Part shown: positions 9,801-17,522 of the stretch, piece after piece
Layout: each line of letters starts with the position of its first letter
Position numbering within the stretch: the first letter of the stretch is position 1
Assembly: GCF_900168205.1 (NCBI RefSeq)
Contig: NZ_FUZE01000022.1
Coordinates: forward strand, 17,329 to 81,328
Length of the DNA: 64,000 bases
Reading direction: 5' to 3'
From: Chryseobacterium balustinum
Lineage (GTDB): Bacteria > Bacteroidota > Bacteroidia > Flavobacteriales > Weeksellaceae
Notes under the pieces: model-generated
Databases searched by the model: none
Seen by the model: the letters and a program-made list of their open reading frames with translations, nothing else
Told to the model about the DNA's origin: nothing
Translations under genes and position numbers: made by a program

Positions 9801-9984
9801 CAAAGCGCCTGAGTTTACTAGCATAGCACCACTCAACTGCATCAAAGAACGACGTTTTGCCGAAGCCGTTCGGTGCATAAATTACCATTAGATTTGAAAT
9901 CGATTCATCATTAACGAAGCTAAACTCCTGTTCTTCGTTATAAATTCGAAAATCATTAATTTTAATATTTTTAATTTTGCTCAT
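6829..9984 (-). CDS. Rad50/SMC-like ATPase of an ABC-3C conflict system
   Basis: 1051 residues. A Walker A APNGFGKTS lies at residues 37-45, long coiled coils flank a zinc-hook CPLC (C534, C537), and the C-terminal lobe carries the ABC signature YLSAGQLNVLS and Walker B DTIFMDDP. This is the classic head-coil-hook-coil-head plan of DNA-bound ABC ATPases. It is the last gene of a tight minus-strand operon, overlapping the middle component by 14 bp. In ABC-3C systems the ATPase is thought to sense DNA or invader processing and trigger the effector. That role is inferred here. Confidence 0.85.
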   Translation of the reverse strand: MSKIKNIKINDFRIYNEEQEFSFVNDESISNLMVIYAPNGFGKTSFFDAVEWCYASKLRRFESDVLGQEINRRDYSSGDKILLTNRQGYKNGKSGSVKILTTDDKVIERTATERKAKNFEYKYDYRTVSSLNSDYAQDVLDRLVKTNILTQDQIDEFLRHTKPDERFFQLQNFWPEGESALSILKKIDSYQNMLTIEKSEIISNIDNAKKQIKDFLNAGDQIGPINAAIQELTEKTSTEFKMEALASNVNRETYQVILSTTQTYIERAKLIEQRAFAQISMLEALQKAMPEYHIWLKSHPILNEDFNKLSELEKLYTDLNTYNASGNSMEANFLIISNSSQKITRLLSLVSEVDTIYKNITQQQNVLHDFRRDIDKHLYQLQTSKSSNLVLQSTLEEWEQQRDALDRKLKEWDTELENYRFWNTDAEKRRAKIKELNEQLSEKESALSLKLSSRQLLQSIAESKGFESLPVQDKEKLSYDFTIRNELVKHLLANKINIDKLQNDLDNSANLDEIFDRVIEWGEDYVRKTDINHCPLCATDFNEVSNLLAKIEEQKTSKTITVTLKSQLDIAKSDEILIKEKIGALDQKFLTFINQEIELCNTEISKLQIERDKTSSEITNVQSALQNSTRSVNLSLLQLRPETTVDDLNTPLDFETIKSEMKSKLSKIRLRFLRLENVVKYRSQKISSIENDISILKNRISTAENNIAISRADRLLVEAEQLVKELNLPSDSFHQIELQRRLDEITHQLTKAQNEKLENEAKIAEIRHNISSFSIQYNEAEIPGLKIVKNNEINDIQQKTSTYINQFKQFSQDGEPSEEFFRNELEILKLYHQNLIIEVKDLENLAVSLKVIEKNVLKNTLEKDLEKWELQIKPLDDSLDKVIEARKTSETYINGEINKYFNQEVINQIYSRIEPHPNLNQIKISPKVTEKGPILNIKAISNDEELDPSLYLSAGQLNVLSLSIFLAKAFETRNDEIDTIFMDDPIQNLSDINILSFIDLIRTMITKYNRQIVISSHDENFYKLMRNKMPSDAFNVRYYEIQSFGKATHVK

Positions 9985-10525
9985 CGCTTAGAAATTTAAT
10001 GAGTTGTTTTAAATTTTCTCTAGTATTCATTGCATCTATCTTTTCAATAGCAGCTGCAACTTCAGGATGGCTAGCAATCATTAATTCTTCAAGCCTATCA
10101 ATCGACAACTGTCTTTCAGGAATATCAATATCAATAAGTGTTTTACTTATTATGCTATTAACGTATTCATCAGTAATTTCATCGTCTCCTGTTGAACAAA
10201 CCATTTTTCTGGCTGAAAACTTGTCTTGAAGAATTATCTGTTTAAGTTCTTGAGGTACGAACTCTTTCACTAAATACAAAATATAAAGGTTCCAACGCTC
10301 AGCAGGATTTTGAAGTGTTCTACTTTGGAAACTTATGGCTACATGATCACGCAATTCCTTGTAGTTCTCTTCAAGATCCTTCACAGTTTCGTAAATTGTT
10401 GAAAATACATATAGATGTATAGTTCCTGATAATGTCTTCCAACAATCCGTATCAGATGAACTAAAGTAATCATCAAATTTTGCTAATTCGTCTATTATTT
10501 GTTGTGATTTAACTAATTGCATCAT
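9971..10525 (-). CDS. ABC-3C middle component-like protein
   Basis: 184 residues, mostly helical, with no catalytic motif visible. It lies between the protease/CTD gene and the ATPase gene, overlapping both (17 bp upstream, 14 bp downstream), which is the size and position of the small middle component (MC) that defines ABC three-component systems. The assignment is by genomic context. It probably bridges the ATPase and the effector. Confidence 0.65.
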   Translation of the reverse strand: MMQLVKSQQIIDELAKFDDYFSSSDTDCWKTLSGTIHLYVFSTIYETVKDLEENYKELRDHVAISFQSRTLQNPAERWNLYILYLVKEFVPQELKQIILQDKFSARKMVCSTGDDEITDEYVNSIISKTLIDIDIPERQLSIDRLEELMIASHPEVAAAIEKIDAMNTRENLKQLIKFLSDEQN

Positions 10526-11798
10526 TAAATATTTTAGTAAGATTTTGGGTCGCCTCTGCGATGGTTGTGCTAGCTGCGATACCTAACGCCAATTGTGAAA
10601 AACTTAAAACTCCATAATCAATATTGCCAGCAATATTTAAACCGGCGTCTGACTGGCTATAAATGTCAAAAACGATGTTTTTTTTGTCTTCCTTTGTGAA
10701 AGGGTGTAAACCAAACAACGTTTTATGTGAGTGAAAAATATGACAATGGTTATTTTGTAAAGTCCCAGCAATAGATTTATCTAATAGATGCTGTTTAGCT
10801 ATAGAGAAATATTGAGCCTCTTCAGTAAAGAAAAATTTCAGAGTTAATTGAATATCTTGAACTATTTTTGTTTCGACACCCTCGATAAATTTTGACACCT
10901 CTGTGTTTGGGAGAGAAATATATACAGCATTGATATCACCATATTCTCCTTTCAGCATTTGTACGTAACTTAAAAACTCTAACCACGCTTTCCACAACTC
11001 ATTATTTACGTCAACTTGATTTTTAAGAAATTGAATTATCTTATTCAATGAGCCATCCAGTTCTGGAGTCATTAATTTACCATGTAAAATACTCGCTATT
11101 GCCTGAGGAGAAGTCTTCTTAGCTACTTGTTTGGCAAAAGCTATCCCAATTGATTTTAAGGGTTCTTCTGCGTAATCAAATGCTTTGGGCATATAAACTG
11201 AAAAATCATCTAATTGATCATCAATAACTGATATACCATTTTTCTTTAAAAAGTTTTCTGCTTTTTTTATACTTACCGAGCATAAGTTGTTTACATCTTT
11301 ATATCGTAACACTGATGTTATTTCCTGCCTTGCATTTATTACTCCTGAGCCTGAAAATCCGCTATATTCATTGCACAACTTGATTCCTGGGGTTTCTAAT
11401 ACGAGGTCGTGAGTGTGCTTTACAGATATGATATCAAAAATGGTTCCTTCCAATTTACTACCCACTACTAACCCTTCCTTAGTGGCCGGAAATCCAAATG
11501 CGGACCATTCAGCCTTTAATAAGGGCTCCTCACTACATAAAATAACAATATGTTTTGAAACATACTCGTCTGTAATCAAAATAGCAAGATCATTTTCTTT
11601 ACAATGGTCTTTAACAGAAACTACAATCTTATTCTCTTGACGATTTTCTACATGAAATTTTTTGTCCATAAAGTCCTCAACAGCATGTAGAGATGTTACC
11701 AACATATTTTCCTCTGCGAAGAAAGCGGTACCTACAGGAAATCCTTCATTATCCAAGACTTTCCATGTACAATTCTGTAAATTTTTAATATCTATCAT
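10509..11798 (-). CDS. Trypsin-like serine protease fused to an ABC-3C C-terminal domain
   Basis: 429 residues. The N-terminal ~190 residues form a trypsin-like peptidase with an apparently complete triad: H38 (in TSLHAVED), D70 (in KENDLAILI) and S149 (in GFSGSGV). The C-terminal ~220 residues are helical and match the CTD role of ABC-3C effector proteins. The gene overlaps the MBL gene by 4 bp and the MC gene by 17 bp. The likely model is a protease effector held inactive until the ATPase responds. Substrate is unknown. Confidence 0.75.
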   Translation of the reverse strand: MIDIKNLQNCTWKVLDNEGFPVGTAFFAEENMLVTSLHAVEDFMDKKFHVENRQENKIVVSVKDHCKENDLAILITDEYVSKHIVILCSEEPLLKAEWSAFGFPATKEGLVVGSKLEGTIFDIISVKHTHDLVLETPGIKLCNEYSGFSGSGVINARQEITSVLRYKDVNNLCSVSIKKAENFLKKNGISVIDDQLDDFSVYMPKAFDYAEEPLKSIGIAFAKQVAKKTSPQAIASILHGKLMTPELDGSLNKIIQFLKNQVDVNNELWKAWLEFLSYVQMLKGEYGDINAVYISLPNTEVSKFIEGVETKIVQDIQLTLKFFFTEEAQYFSIAKQHLLDKSIAGTLQNNHCHIFHSHKTLFGLHPFTKEDKKNIVFDIYSQSDAGLNIAGNIDYGVLSFSQLALGIAASTTIAEATQNLTKIFNDAIS

Positions 11799-13012
11799 GG
11801 CAACTTTAATTCGTTGGAAACTTCAGCAGTATAATTAAATTCCTTCATTAAGTCTTCATCAAAGATCCGAGCAAGATGTTTAGGGAAATAATTGAAAATT
11901 AATTTCCTGTTAGTAATAGTTCCACGTAAAGGCCGGTGAATAATAAATGCAATTGTTTCAATGTCAGGATGCATATGAGAAGGATGCCTTCCATTTGTTG
12001 AAATAAGATAATTAGCACTATCGATTAATTCATATAATTCTTTTGGATTGTTTCCAAAGCTTCCATGGTGGCTAACTTTTATTGCATCAAAAAAAAGACA
12101 AGGCTGATCAGGATATAGACTTTTTAGTTGTTCCATCACAGGTTCTGCATGTGCATCAGCAAGCATTAGTATTTTTTTTCCATCTGCATTTAAAATAAAT
12201 GATATAGAGCTTCCATTTCCGACCCGTTTGTCTGGTTTATATTCTGATTTAATTAATTTAATGCCCTCTGACGTTATTGGCTTTCTAATTGAGCCTTTAA
12301 TAACGCCACTATAAGTCTCAATATCTTTAGCACTAAGCGATTTTATAAACAATTCAAAAGCATCATCAACAAAATGCGTATCTGCAACTTTTATACCTTG
12401 TGCTTTTAGAGCTTTTTTAAACTCGTTATCAATGGATTCCAGTTGCTGCTTATTAGGCCCAACTAAAGTAATCGACACGTTATCGTTTACAAAGATTGTT
12501 GTGGCATGTTCAATGCAAACGGCGTTGCCATTAAAGTCCTCATTCCATGAGTAATTTTGTGAGAGTAATTCCTTACCTAATTTTGAAGCTTGTTTTGCAC
12601 CAATTTCAGTTTGCTTTTTGGTAGTGTCAACTTTTTGCGAAGCAATAAAATTCCTTAGTAAGTTTAGCTGATTCTCATCCGGTACTGGAAGTTTCTTCTT
12701 TTCAAATTGCAGGTGTTTGTATGCATTAAGCCATACCTGATCTATCTCAATTATTTTAGGTCTTTGTGCTGATCCATTTTCTTTGATGAATTTTGCGGCA
12801 CTATTAATATGATCATCATCATAGTGAGTAATTATAAAACGATGAAGCTTTTTTCCTGCCTTATGATACTTATTTAGTATAGGAAGAATTTCTGACTCAA
12901 AATTAAATCCACAGTCAATCAATATATTAGTATTAATTTTTTTTCCTTCATCAAAAGCATCGATAAGGATAGTGTCGCCATAGAGAACAGGTAATAAATG
13001 TACTGTGAGCAT
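11795..13012 (-). CDS. Metallo-beta-lactamase-fold hydrolase (ComEC/Rec2-like) of the ABC-3C operon
   Basis: 405 residues. The metal motif reads THYDDDH (H63, D65, D67, H68). Later ligands are likely the LADAHAE and SHHGS segments and the STNGRHPSH region, the pattern of the ComEC/Rec2-type MBL domain without membrane segments. First gene of the four-gene operon 13012-6829. MBL proteins recur beside trypsin-like proteases in bacterial conflict systems. Nuclease or phosphodiesterase activity is inferred from the fold. Confidence 0.8.
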   Translation of the reverse strand: MLTVHLLPVLYGDTILIDAFDEGKKINTNILIDCGFNFESEILPILNKYHKAGKKLHRFIITHYDDDHINSAAKFIKENGSAQRPKIIEIDQVWLNAYKHLQFEKKKLPVPDENQLNLLRNFIASQKVDTTKKQTEIGAKQASKLGKELLSQNYSWNEDFNGNAVCIEHATTIFVNDNVSITLVGPNKQQLESIDNEFKKALKAQGIKVADTHFVDDAFELFIKSLSAKDIETYSGVIKGSIRKPITSEGIKLIKSEYKPDKRVGNGSSISFILNADGKKILMLADAHAEPVMEQLKSLYPDQPCLFFDAIKVSHHGSFGNNPKELYELIDSANYLISTNGRHPSHMHPDIETIAFIIHRPLRGTITNRKLIFNYFPKHLARIFDEDLMKEFNYTAEVSNELKLP

Positions 13013-13403
13013 TAAATGGTTATTAGATGATCATAAATATATAATTATTTTTGCATTTTGAAATACGTTAAAGGGTAATTTTTATTCTTAATCAAGAAGA
13101 TATTTATAGTACATTACCATCACTTCGTTTAAGTTTGAGACCAATAAACTAAAACTTATCTCATCTAAAAGTTGTTTCAGTAAATTTACAATTGATTAGT
13201 ATATTTCAATGAAATGTGATCAACCAATACTTAATACAAGTACATAATCAAAGGTAAACTATATATAAAAACTCATAATACGGATTCCCGTAATATGAGT
13301 TTTCAGTAATATTTTCAAAATTTATACTATTTTTTACTTGACATTTCTCGGATTTCCTCATCCGTGTGATTGTCCAGAATTTTAGCATACCCGTAACTGT
13401 CTG
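13013..13403. other. Intergenic region with hairpin and recombinase fragment
   Basis: About 390 bp. It contains a 16-bp stem with one mismatch (13268-13283 with 13288-13303) and a short coding relic at 13327-13410. The rest is AT-rich with no gene visible. Confidence 0.5.
13268..13303. terminator. Hairpin, possible bidirectional terminator
   Basis: AAAACTCATAATACGG (13268-13283) pairs with CCGTAATATGAGTTTT (13288-13303), one mismatch, 4-base loop. A/T runs flank both sides, so it could terminate the DUF2971 transcript coming from 14162. Confidence 0.5.
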
Positions 13404-13410
13404 TCAAAAA
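13327..13410 (-). pseudogene. Possible C-terminal relic of a tyrosine recombinase
   Basis: A minus-strand frame between two stops reads a 28-residue tail that includes GYAKILDNHTDEEIREMSSK before TAG at 13327-13329. A YAKILD-type segment followed by a charged helix is typical of the end of phage-integrase-family tyrosine recombinases, just after the catalytic tyrosine. No start codon or upstream homologous frame remains and it overlaps the DUF2971 stop. The match is by eye and short. Confidence 0.35.
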
Positions 13411-14162
13411 GTATCATATAAAGTAGATTTATTTATTTTTCCATTATAACCAGCAGATCTGAATATGTTTGAATATAAATCTTTTTGACTTTCATTAATT
13501 CTGGGATCTAATAAAATTTCTTCAATAAAGTCATTTGGATCTATTGGAAGTTTAACAAATTTCCTTTCACCATCTTTATTGAAATCATCTTCTGTTTGAC
13601 CTCTTTTTTGAATGATTACCCTTACCTCATGCTCATGGCTAAATTCATTTCTTTTGATAAATAATGAATCGAAAGCTATCTTTGCGTCTGGTAGGGCTAA
13701 ACACGAATACTGATGAATCACATTTTGCATTTTATTTTTTGAAAAATACGCCACAGGTGCAATGGCCTTACGCCAAGTATCAAATCGGTCTTTCAATAGT
13801 GTTTCTGAATCAAATACCGCTTTGGCAAGTTTTGAAATTTTCGTTTTAATAATGACGGACTGTTTTGTCGGTGAATAGATTCGCCATATAGCGTCTGTTT
13901 CTTTTTTCATTGTCCAACATTGCCCATAGAGGGAATCCGTAAATGAGCCCAAAGATGTGTAATGCGAGCCAAATCTTATCTTTGTTTTGAATAAAAAATT
14001 CTCGTAGGGATCTTCCCACATTTTAGTTCTTACCAAGACTATGTTTTTCAGTGACAGCATTTCTAAAAGCCTTTCAAAATGAATGCATCTGTAAATTGGC
14101 GTATTGTAATTTTTACTAATAATTGATTGAGGAAAATTTCCCATTTTTATATCACTTTTCAT
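13404..14162 (-). CDS. DUF2971 family protein
   Basis: 252 residues. The DUF2971 pattern is visible: YRCIHFERLLEMLSLKNIVL near the start, then KMWEDPYE, GQCWTMKKETDAIWRIYS around residue 90, and an EVRVIIQK segment near 190. DUF2971 proteins are frequent in mobile and defence regions, but no activity is established. A second, divergent DUF2971 protein is encoded at 22800-23792. Single-gene unit, 46 bp from the next minus-strand gene. Confidence 0.8.
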   Translation of the reverse strand: MKSDIKMGNFPQSIISKNYNTPIYRCIHFERLLEMLSLKNIVLVRTKMWEDPYENFLFKTKIRFGSHYTSLGSFTDSLYGQCWTMKKETDAIWRIYSPTKQSVIIKTKISKLAKAVFDSETLLKDRFDTWRKAIAPVAYFSKNKMQNVIHQYSCLALPDAKIAFDSLFIKRNEFSHEHEVRVIIQKRGQTEDDFNKDGERKFVKLPIDPNDFIEEILLDPRINESQKDLYSNIFRSAGYNGKINKSTLYDTF

Positions 14163-14207
14163 CTTTTTTATTGATGTTTAATTGTTTTATTAGAATGAAA
14201 TTCCAAA

Positions 14208-15287
14208 TTACAAATTCGAATTTTTAGGACTTAAAGGTAAAGTATGTGCAGATTCTAAAAATGCTTTTAACTTGACAGGAATATATTTATTATAGAAGTT
14301 TTCATTCATCAACCAATTATCTGATACATATAATAAAGATGATAAGATAAAGTTTAATGTCGAATCTATATCTAATCTATCCAGTAGTTTTTTAAGAACG
14401 CCGAAATTTTCATTTTTTGTCGTAAAAATTAACTTAGTACTTTCTTTAAATGGGTGAATAATTACGCAAGCCATGTTATTAAATTCTAAATCCTCATTCT
14501 TAATTGTCAGATTACCCAGATAGCAAAAGAAAATAGGAATCACTTTATCTATTTCAATGGTGTGAGAACTTAAATTTTCATCCTTATTTAATTCAATGTC
14601 CTTCCAGGCCAGTCTTTTAAATATTAAAGTTTCTTTAATTGTCTTCTTCCTTTTGTTTAAAAATTGGTCGAAATCGTTATGTCTAGGATCTGTAAAATGA
14701 AGATCCTTTAATTCAATATTCAAAGCCTTAAATAAACTTCGGTATTTTCCATTTGTGGATCTCTCGAATTTTTCATGCCTTTTCTTAATAAGTTCATTGA
14801 TAGAATTTTCTGTTTTTTTTAATACAATTTCCCAATAGACATTATGATAACAAATTGCTTTATAGATTAATGTTCGTAGCTCATGTTCATAATCAAGTTG
14901 TTCTTTTTTTTCATATTCGAACATATTCTCGTGGGTTTCACAAAATCCAGGAAATGTTAGGGCTTTATTTATTCCAATTTTACTGATCTTTATTTTTTTC
15001 TTATCGAGATCGGATGCAGGATAAATAAAATGTCCATTATGTGAATTTTTTCTAAGAATTGATTCTTGAAATAAATGTGATTTTACTGCTTTTTTTCTAC
15101 AATATTTTACAGAACATTTTCTGTTTTCAGAAAATGAATGCAAATAGACTTTGCTGCTATATACTAGTTCTTTTATCTCTGATTCATTTAACTCCATAGA
15201 ACTATATTCTCTATACGCTTCATCAAATATTGTATTAAAAAGAAGCAATGCTTCTTCAAACGAAACTTTTTCTGACATTACTATCAT
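14208..15287 (-). CDS. Hypothetical protein with putative Zn-binding Cys/His motif
   Basis: 359 residues, soluble. Near residue 58 it has CSVKYCRKKAVKSHLFQ and near residue 110 FPGFCETHENMFE. Together these C..C / SH / C..H segments resemble the zinc-binding, HNH-like N-termini of uncharacterised proteins found in defence islands. The rest is Lys/Glu-rich and helical. Nuclease function is unproven because the HNH catalytic histidine cannot be assigned with confidence. A TAGATTTG -7-like box on the minus strand (15327-15334) fits its promoter. Confidence 0.6.
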   Translation of the reverse strand: MIVMSEKVSFEEALLLFNTIFDEAYREYSSMELNESEIKELVYSSKVYLHSFSENRKCSVKYCRKKAVKSHLFQESILRKNSHNGHFIYPASDLDKKKIKISKIGINKALTFPGFCETHENMFEYEKKEQLDYEHELRTLIYKAICYHNVYWEIVLKKTENSINELIKKRHEKFERSTNGKYRSLFKALNIELKDLHFTDPRHNDFDQFLNKRKKTIKETLIFKRLAWKDIELNKDENLSSHTIEIDKVIPIFFCYLGNLTIKNEDLEFNNMACVIIHPFKESTKLIFTTKNENFGVLKKLLDRLDIDSTLNFILSSLLYVSDNWLMNENFYNKYIPVKLKAFLESAHTLPLSPKNSNL

Positions 15288-15629
15288 TTGTTGATTTAGA
15301 TCACTGTTAAATTATATTTTTATAAACAAATCTACTGTTAAAGAAGTTCTGTATCTATTATTAATATTAACTCAAAGATAAAAACAAATAGCTATTTGAA
15401 AAGTGCTAAAAGCCTTTGTTTTAAAATTTATGATAACTAATAAGTTTGTTTTTTTTGAACCTTTTTAAGTATTTTATTCCTATTTCAAAAATTTGATTAC
15501 CAAAAATATTTTCGGTACTACGAAAAGGTAGTGATTTTATATGATTCACGTTAGTCAATTTTACAAAAACAAAAATGATCAGCTTATCAATTCAAAGATT
15601 ATCTGATCATTCAATTAAAATTGATTGTT
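15288..15629. promoter_or_regulatory. Regulatory region upstream of the excision-like operon
   Basis: About 340 bp between divergent genes. Two dyads stand out: ACTAC-N6-GTAGT (15517-15532), and AATGATCAG (15574-15582) pairing with CTGATCATT (15603-15611), which ends 18 bp before the HTH start. In CTnDOT, RteC binds an inverted repeat upstream of xis2c to activate excision. The first dyad is a candidate equivalent here, by analogy only. Confidence 0.4.
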
Positions 15630-15911
15630 ATGAATATCGAAAGAACAGAATTTATTGCGTGGATGGAGAGAATCTTAGAAAGATTCGACATTCTTAAAGA
15701 ACAAATCATATCTAACCAAGCGAAATACATTGAGATTGACGGAGAGGTACTGCTTGATAATCAGGATGTACTGCAACTCTTAAAAATAAGTTCACGATCA
15801 TTACAGCGTTACCGTACTGATAAAAAACTCCCTTACTATACCATCAGTGGAAAATTGTACTACAAACTTTCTGATGTTCATCAACTGATTAGAGAAAGTC
15901 TGCGCAAATGA
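15630..15911 (+). CDS. Xis2d-like helix-turn-helix protein
   Basis: 93 residues from the ATG at 15630 (an in-frame TTG at 15621 is less likely). The N-terminal helix is charged. The C-terminal half carries LLDNQDVLQLLKISSRSLQR followed by YRTDKKLPYYTISGKLYYKL, the MerR-like/HTH_17 excisionase fold found in Bacteroidota element Xis2d proteins. It precedes a DUF4099/DUF3945 gene and a topoisomerase III gene, the CTnDOT xis2d-orf3-exc order. It is expected to act as a DNA-bending excision factor. Confidence 0.75.
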   Translation: MNIERTEFIAWMERILERFDILKEQIISNQAKYIEIDGEVLLDNQDVLQLLKISSRSLQRYRTDKKLPYYTISGKLYYKLSDVHQLIRESLRK

Positions 15912-16016
15912 ATGATGTTAAGTTCAACACCATCCACTTCAAAACAGATATGTTGACTGCCAACCTTTAACCATCTTTCAATCTAGCTTTTATTTTCACT
16001 TCTATAAATAAATGCA

Positions 16017-17471
16017 ATGGAAGAAGATATAAAGCCTCAGGAAGTCAGCCATCTTAAACCCGTATCTGATACTTTATTGGTTCTTAATATCAATACCAAT
16101 ACTGTGGAAATGGTTAAGGGAGTGGATAAAGACGGCAATCTGCAAAAGTTACCTCCCGAAGAAAAAAAGGATAATGAACAATTAATTCGTGTTGATAAAC
16201 ATGGAGATGTTTTCTCCAATTTCTTTTCCAATTTCTACAGACAGTTAAAAAATCCTTCTCATTTCAATTTTTTCAAAGTGTCCGAATATGATGCTGTCAA
16301 CACGGCAAAAGAGCTCCAGCAGTATATTGATCAGGCGTCACCTGCAGAATTGGAGAAACTAAAAGAGTATATCGTTTCAACAAAAAATAACAACAATATA
16401 AAAAACAGCAATACAATGGAACAAACCAACAAAGACAATCAGGAATACCGTTTTCAACCGGAACAGATCGACTGGAAAACGATGGGAAAATTCGGCCTCA
16501 ATCAGGAAAAACTGGAAAAGATGAATGCCTTAGATCCTTTACTGAGGGGTTTTAAAACCAATAATTTGGTTCCCATCACCATTAATCTGGGAACTGCTGT
16601 AAGCAGGATGGATGTAAGATTATCATTACAAACTGCCGATAACGGAGAAGTTGCCGTTCACCTGCACGGAATCCGTAAAGAACCTAATCTCAATCTGAAA
16701 TTTCTCGGTCATGAGTTCTCTGAAGAGGATAAAAAGAACCTAAGAGAGTCAGGAAACATGGGTAGGGTAGTCAATCTAGTGAATCCAAAGACCGATGAAA
16801 TCATCCCTTCAATCATCAGCCGTGACCGTCTGACCAATGAGCTCGTCGCTTACAAAACAGAGTATATGAAAATCCCTGATGAGATTAAAGGTGTCAAGCT
16901 CGATGAACATCAGCAACAGATATTATCTGAAGGCAAACCTCTTTATCTCGAAGGCATGACCTCAAAAAAAGGAGAATTGTTCAATGCTACCGTTCAGTTC
17001 AATGCAGACAAGCGTTATGTAGAATTTTTATTCAACAATAATCAGTCACAGCAACTGACTCAACCGAAGAATCAATCCGGTCAGACGTTTCAGAACAAAG
17101 ATGGGGAAGCACCTAAAGTTTTCAGAGGACATGAACTGGATGATAAAAAATATGAAAAATTCAAAGCAGGAGAAACAGTGTATGTAGATGGATTAGCAGA
17201 CGGCAAAGGCAAAGCTTACCAAGGCTATATTACTTTCAACAAAGAAACCTCCAAAACAGATTTTTCTTTTACCAATCCCAACAAACTTAAAGAAAAATCT
17301 CAACCTTCAGAAGACAATAAAACCCAGAAGGCAGTCAATTCTGATGGTAAAACAAATGAGGCTACTAAGAATCTTAAAGAACCTTTACAGCCCAAGCAAC
17401 AGCAACCGGCTAACAAACAGCAGGAAGATCAGCAGAATAAGCCTGCTAAATCTAAAGGACGCAAAATGTAG
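16017..17471 (+). CDS. DUF4099/DUF3945-containing mobile-element protein
   Basis: 484 residues. An N-terminal region begins near VSDTLLVLNINTNTVEMVKG. A central DUF4099-type segment (about residues 145-250, with DWKTMGKFGLNQEKLEKM) is followed by two DUF3945-like repeats (about 285-345 and 365-420). The tail is Gln/Lys-rich. The family is found almost only in Bacteroidota conjugative elements, in the orf3 position before topoisomerase III. Molecular function is unknown. Confidence 0.75.
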   Translation: MEEDIKPQEVSHLKPVSDTLLVLNINTNTVEMVKGVDKDGNLQKLPPEEKKDNEQLIRVDKHGDVFSNFFSNFYRQLKNPSHFNFFKVSEYDAVNTAKELQQYIDQASPAELEKLKEYIVSTKNNNNIKNSNTMEQTNKDNQEYRFQPEQIDWKTMGKFGLNQEKLEKMNALDPLLRGFKTNNLVPITINLGTAVSRMDVRLSLQTADNGEVAVHLHGIRKEPNLNLKFLGHEFSEEDKKNLRESGNMGRVVNLVNPKTDEIIPSIISRDRLTNELVAYKTEYMKIPDEIKGVKLDEHQQQILSEGKPLYLEGMTSKKGELFNATVQFNADKRYVEFLFNNNQSQQLTQPKNQSGQTFQNKDGEAPKVFRGHELDDKKYEKFKAGETVYVDGLADGKGKAYQGYITFNKETSKTDFSFTNPNKLKEKSQPSEDNKTQKAVNSDGKTNEATKNLKEPLQPKQQQPANKQQEDQQNKPAKSKGRKM

Positions 17472-17522
17472 CTACCAACAATCCATATCACATCAATATC
17501 AATAAATAAACAAATCCAAAAT

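Noticed and set aside
9693..9878. Second frame at the start of the SMC-like gene
   Set aside because: Antiparallel/other-frame shadow inside the ATPase coding region.
10509..10525. Frameshift between the protease and middle-component genes
   Set aside because: The 17-bp overlap is between two complete, well-formed genes, and the other junctions of the operon also overlap. It is coupling, not a break.
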